Part shown: positions 34,954 through 42,157 of the stretch, piece by piece
How the letters are laid out: every line of letters starts with the position of its first letter
How positions within the stretch are numbered: position 1 is the stretch's first letter
Assembly: GCF_016909575.1 (NCBI RefSeq)
Contig: NZ_JAFBGA010000011.1
Span: forward strand, 142,665-206,664
DNA: 64,000 nucleotides
Source of the DNA: Streptomyces sp. HB132
GTDB taxonomy: Bacteria > Actinomycetota > Actinomycetes > Streptomycetales > Streptomycetaceae
Reading direction: 5' to 3'
Position numbers and translations under genes: made by a program
The notes under the pieces: model-generated
Told to the model about the DNA's origin: nothing
Database searches by the model: none
The model's input: the letters and a program-made list of their open reading frames with translations, nothing else

Positions 34954-35600
34954 AGCTTCTCCTCCGACGCCTGGACGTACACCGCTCCGCTGCCGCTGAG
35001 CTCCAGCTGGAACGCCTCACCGGAACCGCGCCCCACCATGTCGCGCCAGCCGAGCGCGGTGGACAGCTTGTTGGTCACGTCCCCGTGGTGGGCGACGTAG
35101 GCCTGCGGGTCCACGTGCACCGGCCTTCCCGGCGCGATCGGCAGCTCGATCACCCCGCCGTGCGCCATCAAGGCGACCGCGCCGTGACCCTTCAGTGTCG
35201 TCGTGAACAGGCCCTGCCCGGTCACCTGGCCGCGCACCATGCCCATCACCCCGCCCTGCGAGCCCATGAACATGGTCCCCTGCTGGAGCGTCCCGTCGAA
35301 GGCGAGCAGCCGGTCGGCCTCCACGTAGAGGGTGTCGCCGGCCAGGTTGATCACCTGGATGTGGTGGCCCCCGTGGCCGAACATCACCGTTCCGCTGCCC
35401 TCGACCGTCATCAGGGGGGTCGCCTCGTTCGCCACCCGCCGGCCGATCATCGACCCGAGGCCGCCCTGCCCGCCCTGGACGTTCGGGGTGAACGAGACGT
35501 CACCCCGGTACGCGAGCATGGCACCGCGCTGGCTGTACATCTTCTGGCCCGGCGCCACCGCGGCCTCGACCATCTTCGAGTTGATCTCACGGAACGGCAT
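34950..35600 (-). CDS. AIM24-family protein, second of three
   Basis: A 216-aa member of the same family: MPFREINSKMVEAAVAPGQK, YSQRGAMLAYRGDVSFTPNV, the central VEADRLLAFDGTLQQGTMFM and PIAPGRPVHVDPQAYVAHHG. Gly-rich strands dominate. It overlaps its neighbours by 1 and 4 nt, so the trio is one operon. No membrane segment is present; the protein is likely cytoplasmic and membrane-associated. Confidence 0.9.
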   Translation of the reverse strand: MPFREINSKMVEAAVAPGQKMYSQRGAMLAYRGDVSFTPNVQGGQGGLGSMIGRRVANEATPLMTVEGSGTVMFGHGGHHIQVINLAGDTLYVEADRLLAFDGTLQQGTMFMGSQGGVMGMVRGQVTGQGLFTTTLKGHGAVALMAHGGVIELPIAPGRPVHVDPQAYVAHHGDVTNKLSTALGWRDMVGRGSGEAFQLELSGSGAVYVQASEEKL

Positions 35601-36238
35601 CAGACGTCACCCCCGACGGTGTTCCGCTCGCTGGGCTGCACGTAGACGAGTCCGTCGCCCTCGAAGCGGATCTGGAAGGACTCGCCGGAGCCCTCACCCA
35701 TGAGCGTCCGGAAGTTCACCCCGGACTGGAAGTGCTGCTGGAGTCTGCCCTGGTGAGCTATGTAGGCGCCGGGGTCGACGTTCAGCGGGTACTGGGGTGT
35801 CACCCGCAGCACCACGGCGGAGCCGTCCGACATGATCGCCGCCTGGCCGGTGCCCTCGACGGTCGTGGTGAACAGGCCGTTGCCGCTCGCCCCGCCGCGC
35901 AGGCCCGTGAAGGAGGTGCCGGTACGCAGTCCCGCGTCGGTGGCCAGCAGATTGCTCGCCTCGACGTAGAGGGTCTCGCCGTGCAGCGAGACGAGGTTGA
36001 TCTCGCTCGCCCGATCGGCGAAGTAGCAGGTGCCCTGCCCCGTCACCTCCATCATCACCATCTGCTCGCCGGTCAGCCGGCGGGTCACCATGCCGCGCAG
36101 GCCCTCACCGCCGCCGGACATCTTCTTGAACGCCATCCGGCCGTCGTACGCGACCATCGAGCCGTTCTTCGCCTTGACGGCGTCGCCTGTCAGGTCGACG
36201 GCGAGCGTCTTGCTGCCTTGGAGTCGGAACATCGCCAC
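35600..36238 (-). CDS. AIM24-family protein, first of three
   Basis: A 212-aa member heading the operon: MAMFRLQGSKTLAVDLTGDA, KAKNGSMVAYDGRMAFKKMS, VEASNLLATDAGLRTGTSFT and PQYPLNVDPGAYIAHQGRLQ. GTG at 36238 or ATG two codons on (36232) could start it; neither has a clear ribosome site, so translation may be leaderless. The repeated organisation (leading strand, G-x-L(L/V)A motif, VDP-x-AY(V/I)AH) links all three copies. Confidence 0.9.
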   Translation of the reverse strand: MAMFRLQGSKTLAVDLTGDAVKAKNGSMVAYDGRMAFKKMSGGGEGLRGMVTRRLTGEQMVMMEVTGQGTCYFADRASEINLVSLHGETLYVEASNLLATDAGLRTGTSFTGLRGGASGNGLFTTTVEGTGQAAIMSDGSAVVLRVTPQYPLNVDPGAYIAHQGRLQQHFQSGVNFRTLMGEGSGESFQIRFEGDGLVYVQPSERNTVGGDV

Positions 36239-36440
36239 GGTGCGACGTTAGCCGCATGCGAGCCCGGCGGACAGGGCCCGGCGGACGATCCCGACCCCCG
36301 CACGACCCTGATATGCGGTGATACGTGCCTCGGAGGCCCGACGGGACCCCCTGCCCCGGGAGGCGGGCGGCGATGCCACAATGGCTGTGCTTGTGCCTGC
36401 GTTCACAAGCCGACACGCCCCTCCCACCGAAGGTGCCCTC

Positions 36441-36791
36441 GTGGACATCAAGACCGCTTCCGCCCTGCACCGGCTGCGCCTCATCTCGCTTCCCGAGGCG
36501 CTGTCCTTCCCGGCACTGCTCATCTTCGGCTCGCTCCTCATGCGGGTCTCGGACATCGACTTCCTGATGCCGCCCCTCGGCGCGCTGCACGGCATCCTCT
36601 TCACGATCTACGTCATCTTCCTCGTGGACGTGTGGGTCAAGGCCAAGTGGCCCCTCAAGCGTGTCGGCCTGTTCTTCCTCCTCGCGGTGGTGCCGTTCGG
36701 CGGGCTCTACGGGGAGAAGCTGCTCAAGAAGTACGAGGCCGACGGCGTCATCGCCGCCCGTGCCCGCGCCGAGGGCAAGGTGAGCGCGTGA
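36441..36791 (+). CDS. DUF3817 membrane protein, copy 1
   Basis: A 116-aa protein with three hydrophobic segments (LPEALSFPALLIFGSLLMRV, LHGILFTIYVIFLVDVWV, RVGLFFLLAVVPFGGLYGEK), the DUF3817 pattern including the LHG motif. The GTG at 36441 follows GAAGG and gives normal family length; an ATG 20 codons earlier would add a tail not seen in relatives. It overlaps the next gene (GTGA). Confidence 0.85.
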   Translation: MDIKTASALHRLRLISLPEALSFPALLIFGSLLMRVSDIDFLMPPLGALHGILFTIYVIFLVDVWVKAKWPLKRVGLFFLLAVVPFGGLYGEKLLKKYEADGVIAARARAEGKVSA

Positions 36792-37081
36792 TCGTCGCCT
36801 TCTCGGTCAGCCCGCTGGGCGTCGGCGAGGACGTCGGCGAGTACGTCGCCGACGCCGTCCGTGTCGTCCGCGAGTCCGGGCTGCCCAACCGCACGGACGC
36901 GATGTTCACCTCGATCGAGGGCGAGTGGGACGAGGTCATGGACGTCGTCAAGCGTGCCGTCGCCGCGGTCGAGGCCCGCGCGGGCCGCGTCTCCCTGGTA
37001 CTCAAGGCCGATATCAGGCCGGGCGTCACCGACGGTCTGACCTCCAAGGTCGAGACGGTGGAGCGACATCTGGCGGGCTGA
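36788..37081 (+). CDS. MTH1187-family thiamine-binding protein
   Basis: A 97-aa ferredoxin-like protein beginning VIVAFSVSPLGVGEDVGEYV, with LPNRTDAMFTSIEGEWDEVM and SLVLKADIRPGVTDGLTSKV. This matches the MTH1187/YkoF-type family, some members of which bind thiamine or its pyrimidine. Start GTG overlaps the DUF3817 stop codon, so both are co-translated and probably linked to a transport or salvage function. Confidence 0.88.
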   Translation: MIVAFSVSPLGVGEDVGEYVADAVRVVRESGLPNRTDAMFTSIEGEWDEVMDVVKRAVAAVEARAGRVSLVLKADIRPGVTDGLTSKVETVERHLAG

Positions 37082-37168
37082 CGCCCGCTGACGCCCTGGT
37101 CATGGCCTGCCCTCGCGCAGGAAGCCACTCGACTCGCACCGGAAGCCGCACAAGAGGAGCCACACACG

Positions 37169-37195
37169 AAGAGCCCCCGGTGTCGGGGGCTCTTT
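37169..37195 (+). terminator. Hairpin terminator after the DUF3817/thiamine-binding operon
   Basis: A perfect 11-bp stem, left arm AAGAGCCCCCG, loop GTGT, right arm CGGGGGCTCTT, followed by T. Confidence 0.9.
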
Positions 37196-37243
37196 CCGTT
37201 CGGGCGAAGAAAACCCCTCTCTCGGGCCTGCCGGGTCGACACA

Positions 37244-37272
37244 TTGCCATATGTCCATTTCTGTGGTGATAC
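37244..37272 (+). promoter_or_regulatory. Putative promoter of the CESA-like glycosyltransferase
   Basis: -35 TTGCCA (37244-37249) and -10 TGATAC (37267-37272) with 17-bp spacing. The predicted start near 37279 lies 20 nt before the ATG at 37299, supporting that start over the upstream in-frame ATGs. Confidence 0.5.
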
Positions 37273-37298
37273 CAGGATTCCTGACCATGGGAGGCGTG

Positions 37299-38720
37299 AT
37301 GCCGTCGGAGGGTCACGATCACGACAGCTGCGGCCGCCACGCGGGTGCGCCCGCGGAGCCGCCCGCGACGGGGTACCGGGTGCGGTACCGCGGCCTCCCG
37401 CGCACCCGGAGGCATCGAATAGGCGCCGTCCTCCTGATGCCGCTCGTACCCGCGGTCACCGGACTGCTGCTGCTGCACGTGTTGTGGCCGACGCACTGGA
37501 CCCGGGGTGGGGGCGGCCGGAGGTGGCTGGTGCTCGCCGACTCCCTGACGCTGGTGTCCGTCGGCCTGGTCGAGCTGTTCCTGCTGGCCAACCTGGCCGC
37601 TGTGGCGTACGCCCTGTCGGTGGCCAGGGACCCGGTCCCCGTGACGCCGGAGCCGGGCCGGGGGCTCGCCTTCCTCACCACGTACGTGCCGGGCAGGGAG
37701 CCCCTCTCCACCGTGCGGGCCGCCCTGGAGGGCGCCGTACGGATGCGGCACCCCGGACCGCTGGACGTCTGGCTGCTCGACGAGGGGGACGACCCCGAGG
37801 CCCGGATGCTCTGCGCCGAGCTGGGCGTGCACCACTTCACCCGCCTCGGGGTACCCGAGTGGAACCAGGAGACCGGCCCGCACAAGGCCGGGACGAAGCA
37901 CGGCAACGTCAACGCCTGGCTCGCCAAGCACGGTGACGCCTACGACTTCGTCGCATCCGTGGACTCCGGCCACGTCCCGCGGCCGGAGTCCCTGGAGCGG
38001 ATGACCGGCTACTTCCGCGACCCGGACATCGCCTTCGTCGTCGGCCCGCGGGTCCACGGGGGCGAGGCACGGGCCGCCGGGTCCTCGCAGCTGCTCTCCG
38101 AGGCGCTGGCCCAGCTGGCGGGCAACCGCTACGGGGCGCCCCTGTTCGACGGCACCGACAAGGTCGCGCGCGTCGCGGCACTGCGCCAGGCCGGCGGCTT
38201 CCACGGCTCCGCCACGGAGGCTCTGGCCACCGGATTCGCGATCCACCGCCTGCGCAACCCGCTGACCGGACGCCACTGGCGCTCGGTCCACACCGCGGAC
38301 GCCCGGGCCGCCGGGGAGCGGCCCGTCTGCTGGGCCGACCGGTCCACCCGGCGGCCACGCCGGTTCCGGGAGGCCTACGGGACGCTGCTGCGGCAGTACG
38401 GGAGAGCGCTGTTCCGGGTGCGGCCCGGACGGCTGGTCAGCTACACGCTGACGCTGGTCCGCCGGCCCGTGGAGGCTGCCACCCGGCTGTTCGGCGTGCT
38501 GAGCTGTGTGCTGGTCCTCACCCACACGCAGTCGCGCGTCTGGGCGCTGCTCGCCCTGGTGACCGCTCTGGTGCCTCTCGTGCCGTGGTCCCTCACTCCG
38601 CTGCGCAGGCCCGGGACCCGCGGCGCGCTCGACCGGTCGCGTACGGCGCGTCCCGTCCCGGAGCCGGAGCCCGCACTGGCCGCCACCGCCGGAGCGAGCC
38701 CTCCCCCGGGAGGGAACTGA
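37299..38720 (+). CDS. CESA-like family-2 glycosyltransferase with altered catalytic motifs
   Basis: A 473-aa membrane protein with cellulose-synthase-like layout: two N-terminal helices (AVLLMPLVPAVTGLLLLHVL; ADSLTLVSVGLVELFLLANL), a GT-A domain, and C-terminal helices (LFGVLSCVLVLTHTQ, VWALLALVTALVPLVPW). The donor site DEGDDPE is recognisable. The metal-binding DxD is replaced by DSGH (Asp222-Ser-Gly224), the TED catalytic motif is TEA (306-308), and no QxxRW is present. It may therefore be a pseudoenzyme or use a different mechanism. ATG at 37299 is chosen for its GGGAGG ribosome site. Confidence 0.75.
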   Translation: MPSEGHDHDSCGRHAGAPAEPPATGYRVRYRGLPRTRRHRIGAVLLMPLVPAVTGLLLLHVLWPTHWTRGGGGRRWLVLADSLTLVSVGLVELFLLANLAAVAYALSVARDPVPVTPEPGRGLAFLTTYVPGREPLSTVRAALEGAVRMRHPGPLDVWLLDEGDDPEARMLCAELGVHHFTRLGVPEWNQETGPHKAGTKHGNVNAWLAKHGDAYDFVASVDSGHVPRPESLERMTGYFRDPDIAFVVGPRVHGGEARAAGSSQLLSEALAQLAGNRYGAPLFDGTDKVARVAALRQAGGFHGSATEALATGFAIHRLRNPLTGRHWRSVHTADARAAGERPVCWADRSTRRPRRFREAYGTLLRQYGRALFRVRPGRLVSYTLTLVRRPVEAATRLFGVLSCVLVLTHTQSRVWALLALVTALVPLVPWSLTPLRRPGTRGALDRSRTARPVPEPEPALAATAGASPPPGGN

Positions 38721-38738
38721 CCACGCCACGCCGGTCGT

Positions 38739-39725
38739 TCAGGTCTCCTGCGCCGCCAGTGCGATGCCCAGCGGGGTGCGTTCGTACAGCACCTGGTGTC
38801 CGTAGCGCCGCGAGGTGAGCAGGCCCGCCGCGCGCAGCGCCGACAGGTGCGCGGACACGGAGGACGGGGCGAGCGCGAGCCGGTGTGCCAGGACGCTCGT
38901 CCCGGCCGGTTCGCCGAGGGCGCACAGCACGTCGGCGCGGGCCCTGCCCAGCAGCCGGGCGAGCGCTTCCGGTGTCCGGTCGGCGGACTCCGTCCACAGT
39001 CCGCCGATGCCACGCGCGGGGTAGATCACGGCGGGCTGCCACGGGGGCTCGTGGCCGCCGACGACATCCGGCCAGACGAAGACACTGGGCATCAGGACGA
39101 GCCCCCGGCCGCCGAGCACCCGGCTGTGGTCGCCGCGGGTGCCGGCCACCGTCAGGGTCGAGTCCGTCCAGCGGAGCCGCGGGCTGAGCTCGCCGAGCAG
39201 CCGCTCGAAGCCGACCTCGGCGAGCCGTCGCGAGTGGAAGGCGATGTCCGCCTCCAGAAGGGCGCGCAACCGGGGCCAGTGCGGCCGGACCATCACCTGC
39301 CACGCCCGCTCCAGCAGGTCCGCCAGTTCCTGGACCGTCCGCGCCGGGTCGGCGAGCATCCGCTGCCCGGCGGGCGAGTGCAGGGCGCCCGGCGTGTCGG
39401 CGAGGGCGAGCGCCATGTCGGCGCGGGCGGTCGCCGGATCCGTTCCGCGCACGGCCGACAGCTCCTCCGCGAAGGTGGCGAGCGGTCCGAGCGGCGGCGG
39501 GCAGACGAAGTCCGGGTTGTGGCCGGGCTCCGGCATCAGCAGCCACAGCGGTGTCAGGTCCAGCCCTGCGGCGCCCTCCTTGATCCGCCGGAGCCACGGC
39601 AGGTGGTAGCCGTGACGGGACGGGTGGCGGAGTGTGCGCACGGCCGCCTGCGTCTCCCAGAGCGGCGAGAGCGCGAAGCGGCAGCGCAGCAGGTCGCTCT
39701 CGTCGAAGTGAAGGTGGAACGGCAT
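38739..39725 (-). CDS. ArsR-family regulator with N-terminal DUF5937-type domain
   Basis: A 328-aa regulator. The first ~230 residues are a conserved all-alpha region (MPFHLHFDESDLLRCRFALS, SPLWETQAAVRTL) seen in DUF5937 proteins. The C-terminal winged helix is ArsR-like (GRARADVLCALGEPAGTSVL, RLALAPSSVSAHLSALRAAG, LLTSRRYGHQVLYERTPLG). It is divergent from an MFS transporter gene with 75 bp between starts and a perfect inverted repeat in the gap, so it probably represses the transporter and itself. Confidence 0.85.
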   Translation of the reverse strand: MPFHLHFDESDLLRCRFALSPLWETQAAVRTLRHPSRHGYHLPWLRRIKEGAAGLDLTPLWLLMPEPGHNPDFVCPPPLGPLATFAEELSAVRGTDPATARADMALALADTPGALHSPAGQRMLADPARTVQELADLLERAWQVMVRPHWPRLRALLEADIAFHSRRLAEVGFERLLGELSPRLRWTDSTLTVAGTRGDHSRVLGGRGLVLMPSVFVWPDVVGGHEPPWQPAVIYPARGIGGLWTESADRTPEALARLLGRARADVLCALGEPAGTSVLAHRLALAPSSVSAHLSALRAAGLLTSRRYGHQVLYERTPLGIALAAQET

Positions 39726-39743
39726 CGTCGGGGCCCACTCGGG

Positions 39744-39761
39744 TTTCGGCGTGAGCCGAAA
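39744..39761. promoter_or_regulatory. Inverted repeat operator between ArsR-type and MFS genes
   Basis: Perfect 7-bp arms TTTCGGC and GCCGAAA with a 4-nt spacer GTGA, centred in the 75-bp divergent gap. It is the best candidate for the ArsR/DUF5937 regulator's binding site. Confidence 0.7.
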
Positions 39762-39800
39762 GTCTACGGAGGTGCCGGGCCGCTCGTCCAAGCTGCGTCC

Positions 39801-41144
39801 ATGCCGAACGACCACACCACTGCGGCGGGTCCGCCCCGCGAACCCGTCCTGCCCCCGGAGCCGGCGTCCTCGCCGGGCCAGGACCCCGCTCCGGAGGCGG
39901 GAGCGGCCTCCGCCCCGGCCCCCGGAGCCGGGGGATACCGTGCCGTCCTCGCCGTGCGGGAGTTCCGGGCGGTCTTCGCCGCGCACCTGCTCTCCCTGCT
40001 CGGCGTGGTCGTCAGTGAGCTGGCGCTCACCGTGCTCGTCTACGACCTCACCGGCTCGCCCCTCCTGTCCGCCCTCACCTTCGCGCTCGGCTTCCTCCCG
40101 TACGTCGTCGGCGGCACTCTCTTCGCGGGGGTCGCCGACCGGTACCCGGCCCGCCGGGTCCTCGTCACCTGCGACCTGATCTGCGCGGGCTGCGTCGCCG
40201 TCATGGTGCTCCCGGCCACACCCGTCGCGATGCTCCTCGCGCTGCGGTGCGTGGTGGCGGCGGTGGCGCCCGTCTTCACCGGGACACGGACGGCGGCCCT
40301 CACCGACATCCTCGGGGAGGGCGACCTCTACGTCCTCGGGCGCTCGCTGCTCCGCCTGGTCTCGCAGAGCGCCCTGTTCGTCGGCTTCGGCGCGGGCGGT
40401 GTGCTGCTCACCGTGCTGTCCCCGCGCGGGGCGATCACGTTCACCGTGGTGACGTTCCTCTGCTCGGCGGCGCTGCTGCGTCTGGGCACCCACGACCGGC
40501 CCGCCCGTACGGCGGGAGAGCCCGGTGGCCCGCTCCTGAAGGAGTCGCTCGCCGGGGCGCGCGCACTCCTCGGCGACCGCCGGATCCGCGGGCTCCTCCT
40601 GCTCTTCTGGGTGCCGGCCTTCTTCGTGGTGGCCCCGGAGGCGCTCGCCGCGCCGTACGTGGACGCGATCGGAGCGGGCCCCGCCGCGCTCGGGCTCCTC
40701 ATGTGCGCGATGGCCGTGGGGCACATCGGCGCCGAACTGTACGTGGGCACCGCCCTCGCCCCCGGCGCCCGCTCCCGGATCGTGCTGCCTGTCGCCGCCG
40801 TGGGCCTGCTGCCCCTCATGCTGTACGCGTTCCGCCCGGGCACGGCCCTGACCGCGGCCGCCCTCGTGCTGGCCGGGGCGGGGGCGGCGTACGTCATCGG
40901 GCTCGACCAGTGGTTCGTCGACGCGGTTCCCGAGTATCTGCGGGGACGCGCGATGACGGTGCTCACCGCCGGTCTGATGACGGCCCAGGGGCTCGGCATG
41001 GCCCTCGCGGGACTGGCCGCGGAGTTCTTCCCGGTGCACCGGGTGGTCGCGTCCTCGGGTGCGGTGGGTACGGTCTGCACGCTCCTGCTGGTCGTTCAGG
41101 TGCGTAGAACGCGTATCCGGTACCGAAGTGCGAGACAGGGCTGA
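39801..41144 (+). CDS. MFS transporter, 12 TM
   Basis: A 447-aa transporter with a ~45-residue Pro/Ala-rich cytoplasmic N-terminus before TM1 (VFAAHLLSLLGVVVSELALT). The loop-2/3 motif reads GTLFAGVADRYPARRVLVTC, typical for drug-efflux MFS members, and about 11-12 hydrophobic helices are visible. ATG at 39801 is used; the frame is open for a further ~1 kb upstream only because of the overlapping regulator. The substrate is unknown. Confidence 0.88.
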   Translation: MPNDHTTAAGPPREPVLPPEPASSPGQDPAPEAGAASAPAPGAGGYRAVLAVREFRAVFAAHLLSLLGVVVSELALTVLVYDLTGSPLLSALTFALGFLPYVVGGTLFAGVADRYPARRVLVTCDLICAGCVAVMVLPATPVAMLLALRCVVAAVAPVFTGTRTAALTDILGEGDLYVLGRSLLRLVSQSALFVGFGAGGVLLTVLSPRGAITFTVVTFLCSAALLRLGTHDRPARTAGEPGGPLLKESLAGARALLGDRRIRGLLLLFWVPAFFVVAPEALAAPYVDAIGAGPAALGLLMCAMAVGHIGAELYVGTALAPGARSRIVLPVAAVGLLPLMLYAFRPGTALTAAALVLAGAGAAYVIGLDQWFVDAVPEYLRGRAMTVLTAGLMTAQGLGMALAGLAAEFFPVHRVVASSGAVGTVCTLLLVVQVRRTRIRYRSARQG

Positions 41145-41170
41145 CCGCCATGTGACCAGTGGGTAAGGTC

Positions 41171-41686
41171 ATGCCCGTGCCGAAGCCGCTCAGCCTCCCC
41201 TTCGATCCCATCGCCCGCGCCGAAGAACTGTGGCACCGGCGCTGGGGACCGGTGCCCTCCATGGGGGCGATCACGTCGATCATGCGGGCGCAGCAGATCC
41301 TGCTCGCCGAGGTGGACGCGGTGGTCAAGCCGTACGGGCTGACCTTCGCCCGCTACGAGGCGCTGGTCCTGCTCACCTTCTCGCAGGCGGGTGAGCTGCC
41401 GATGTCCAAGATCGGCGAGCGTCTGATGGTGCACCCCACCTCCGTGACGAACACCGTGGACCGGCTGGTGCGCTCGGGGCTGGTCGACAAGCGCCCCAAT
41501 CCCAACGACGGGCGCGGAACCCTCGCCTCCATCACGGACAAGGGTCGCGAGGTCGTCGAGGCGGCCAGCCAGGACCTGATGGCGATGGACTTCGGTCTCG
41601 GGGCGTACGACGACGAGGAGTGCGCCGAGATCTTCGCCATGCTGCGCCCGCTGCGGGTGGCCGCCCAGGACTTCGAGGACCGGTAG
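41171..41686 (+). CDS. MarR-family transcriptional regulator
   Basis: A 171-aa MarR protein. DNA-binding elements: LTFSQAGELPMSKIGERLMV, HPTSVTNTVDRLVRSGLVDK and wing RPNPNDGRGTLASITDKGRE. It precedes a DUF3817 gene and icmA by ~55 bp and ~470 bp. ATG at 41171 is preferred over an ATG four codons upstream because AAGG lies just before it. In S. coelicolor the same order (MarR, DUF3817, IcmA) is seen. Confidence 0.9.
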   Translation: MPVPKPLSLPFDPIARAEELWHRRWGPVPSMGAITSIMRAQQILLAEVDAVVKPYGLTFARYEALVLLTFSQAGELPMSKIGERLMVHPTSVTNTVDRLVRSGLVDKRPNPNDGRGTLASITDKGREVVEAASQDLMAMDFGLGAYDDEECAEIFAMLRPLRVAAQDFEDR

Positions 41687-41741
41687 CCGCGAGGCCGGGG
41701 CGCTGCAAGATCGCTCCGGCCGCCCGGTTACGCTCGATGCC

Positions 41742-42074
41742 ATGAAACGCAGCGTGCTGACCCGCTATCGGGTGATGGCCTACGTCACCGCCGTCATGTT
41801 GATGATCCTGTGCGTGTGCATGGTCTTCAAGTACGGATTCGACACCGGCGAGAGCCTCACCTTCGCGGTCTCGCAGCTCCACGGCGTCCTCTTCATCATC
41901 TACCTGGTCTTCGCCTTCGACCTCGGATCCAAGGCGAAGTGGCCGATCGGCAAGCTGCTCTGGGTGCTGGTCTCCGGCACCATCCCGACCGCCGCGTTCT
42001 TCGTCGAGCGCAAGGTCGTCCGGGAGGTCGAGCCGTTGATCACCGACGGCTCCGCACAGGCCGTCAAGGCCTGA
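41742..42074 (+). CDS. DUF3817 membrane protein, copy 2
   Basis: A 110-aa protein with three hydrophobic helices (YVTAVMLMILCVCMVFKYGF, QLHGVLFIIYLVFAFDLG, LLWVLVSGTIPTAAFFVERK). It matches copy 1 (36441-36791) in the LHG motif and in the KAKWP sequence ahead of the last helix. It stands between a MarR gene and icmA. Function unknown. Confidence 0.9.
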   Translation: MKRSVLTRYRVMAYVTAVMLMILCVCMVFKYGFDTGESLTFAVSQLHGVLFIIYLVFAFDLGSKAKWPIGKLLWVLVSGTIPTAAFFVERKVVREVEPLITDGSAQAVKA

Positions 42075-42126
42075 CCAGAGGCACCTGAACCGCTCCGCGC
42101 GAAGCGCCGGGCGGTTTGCCGTCGAC

Positions 42127-42150
42127 ATTTACTAGGACGTCCTAGTAAAT
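42127..42150. promoter_or_regulatory. Perfect 24-bp palindromic operator upstream of icmA
   Basis: Two exact 12-bp arms, ATTTACTAGGAC and GTCCTAGTAAAT, with no spacer, ending 7 nt before the icmA ATG. It is AT-rich against the local background. A palindrome of this length and position is best explained as a repressor operator; the regulator could be the nearby TetR (43907-44551) or MarR (41171-41686). Confidence 0.85.
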
Positions 42151-42157
42151 TTGAACC

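Noticed and set aside
38796..39800. Upstream in-frame extension of the MFS transporter
   Set aside because: It is antisense to the regulator gene; MFS homology starts only after 39801.
39726..41039. Minus-strand extension of the ArsR regulator frame through the MFS gene
   Set aside because: The extension is antisense to the transporter and has a His/Gly/Arg-rich shadow composition; the ATG at 39725 gives a complete regulator.
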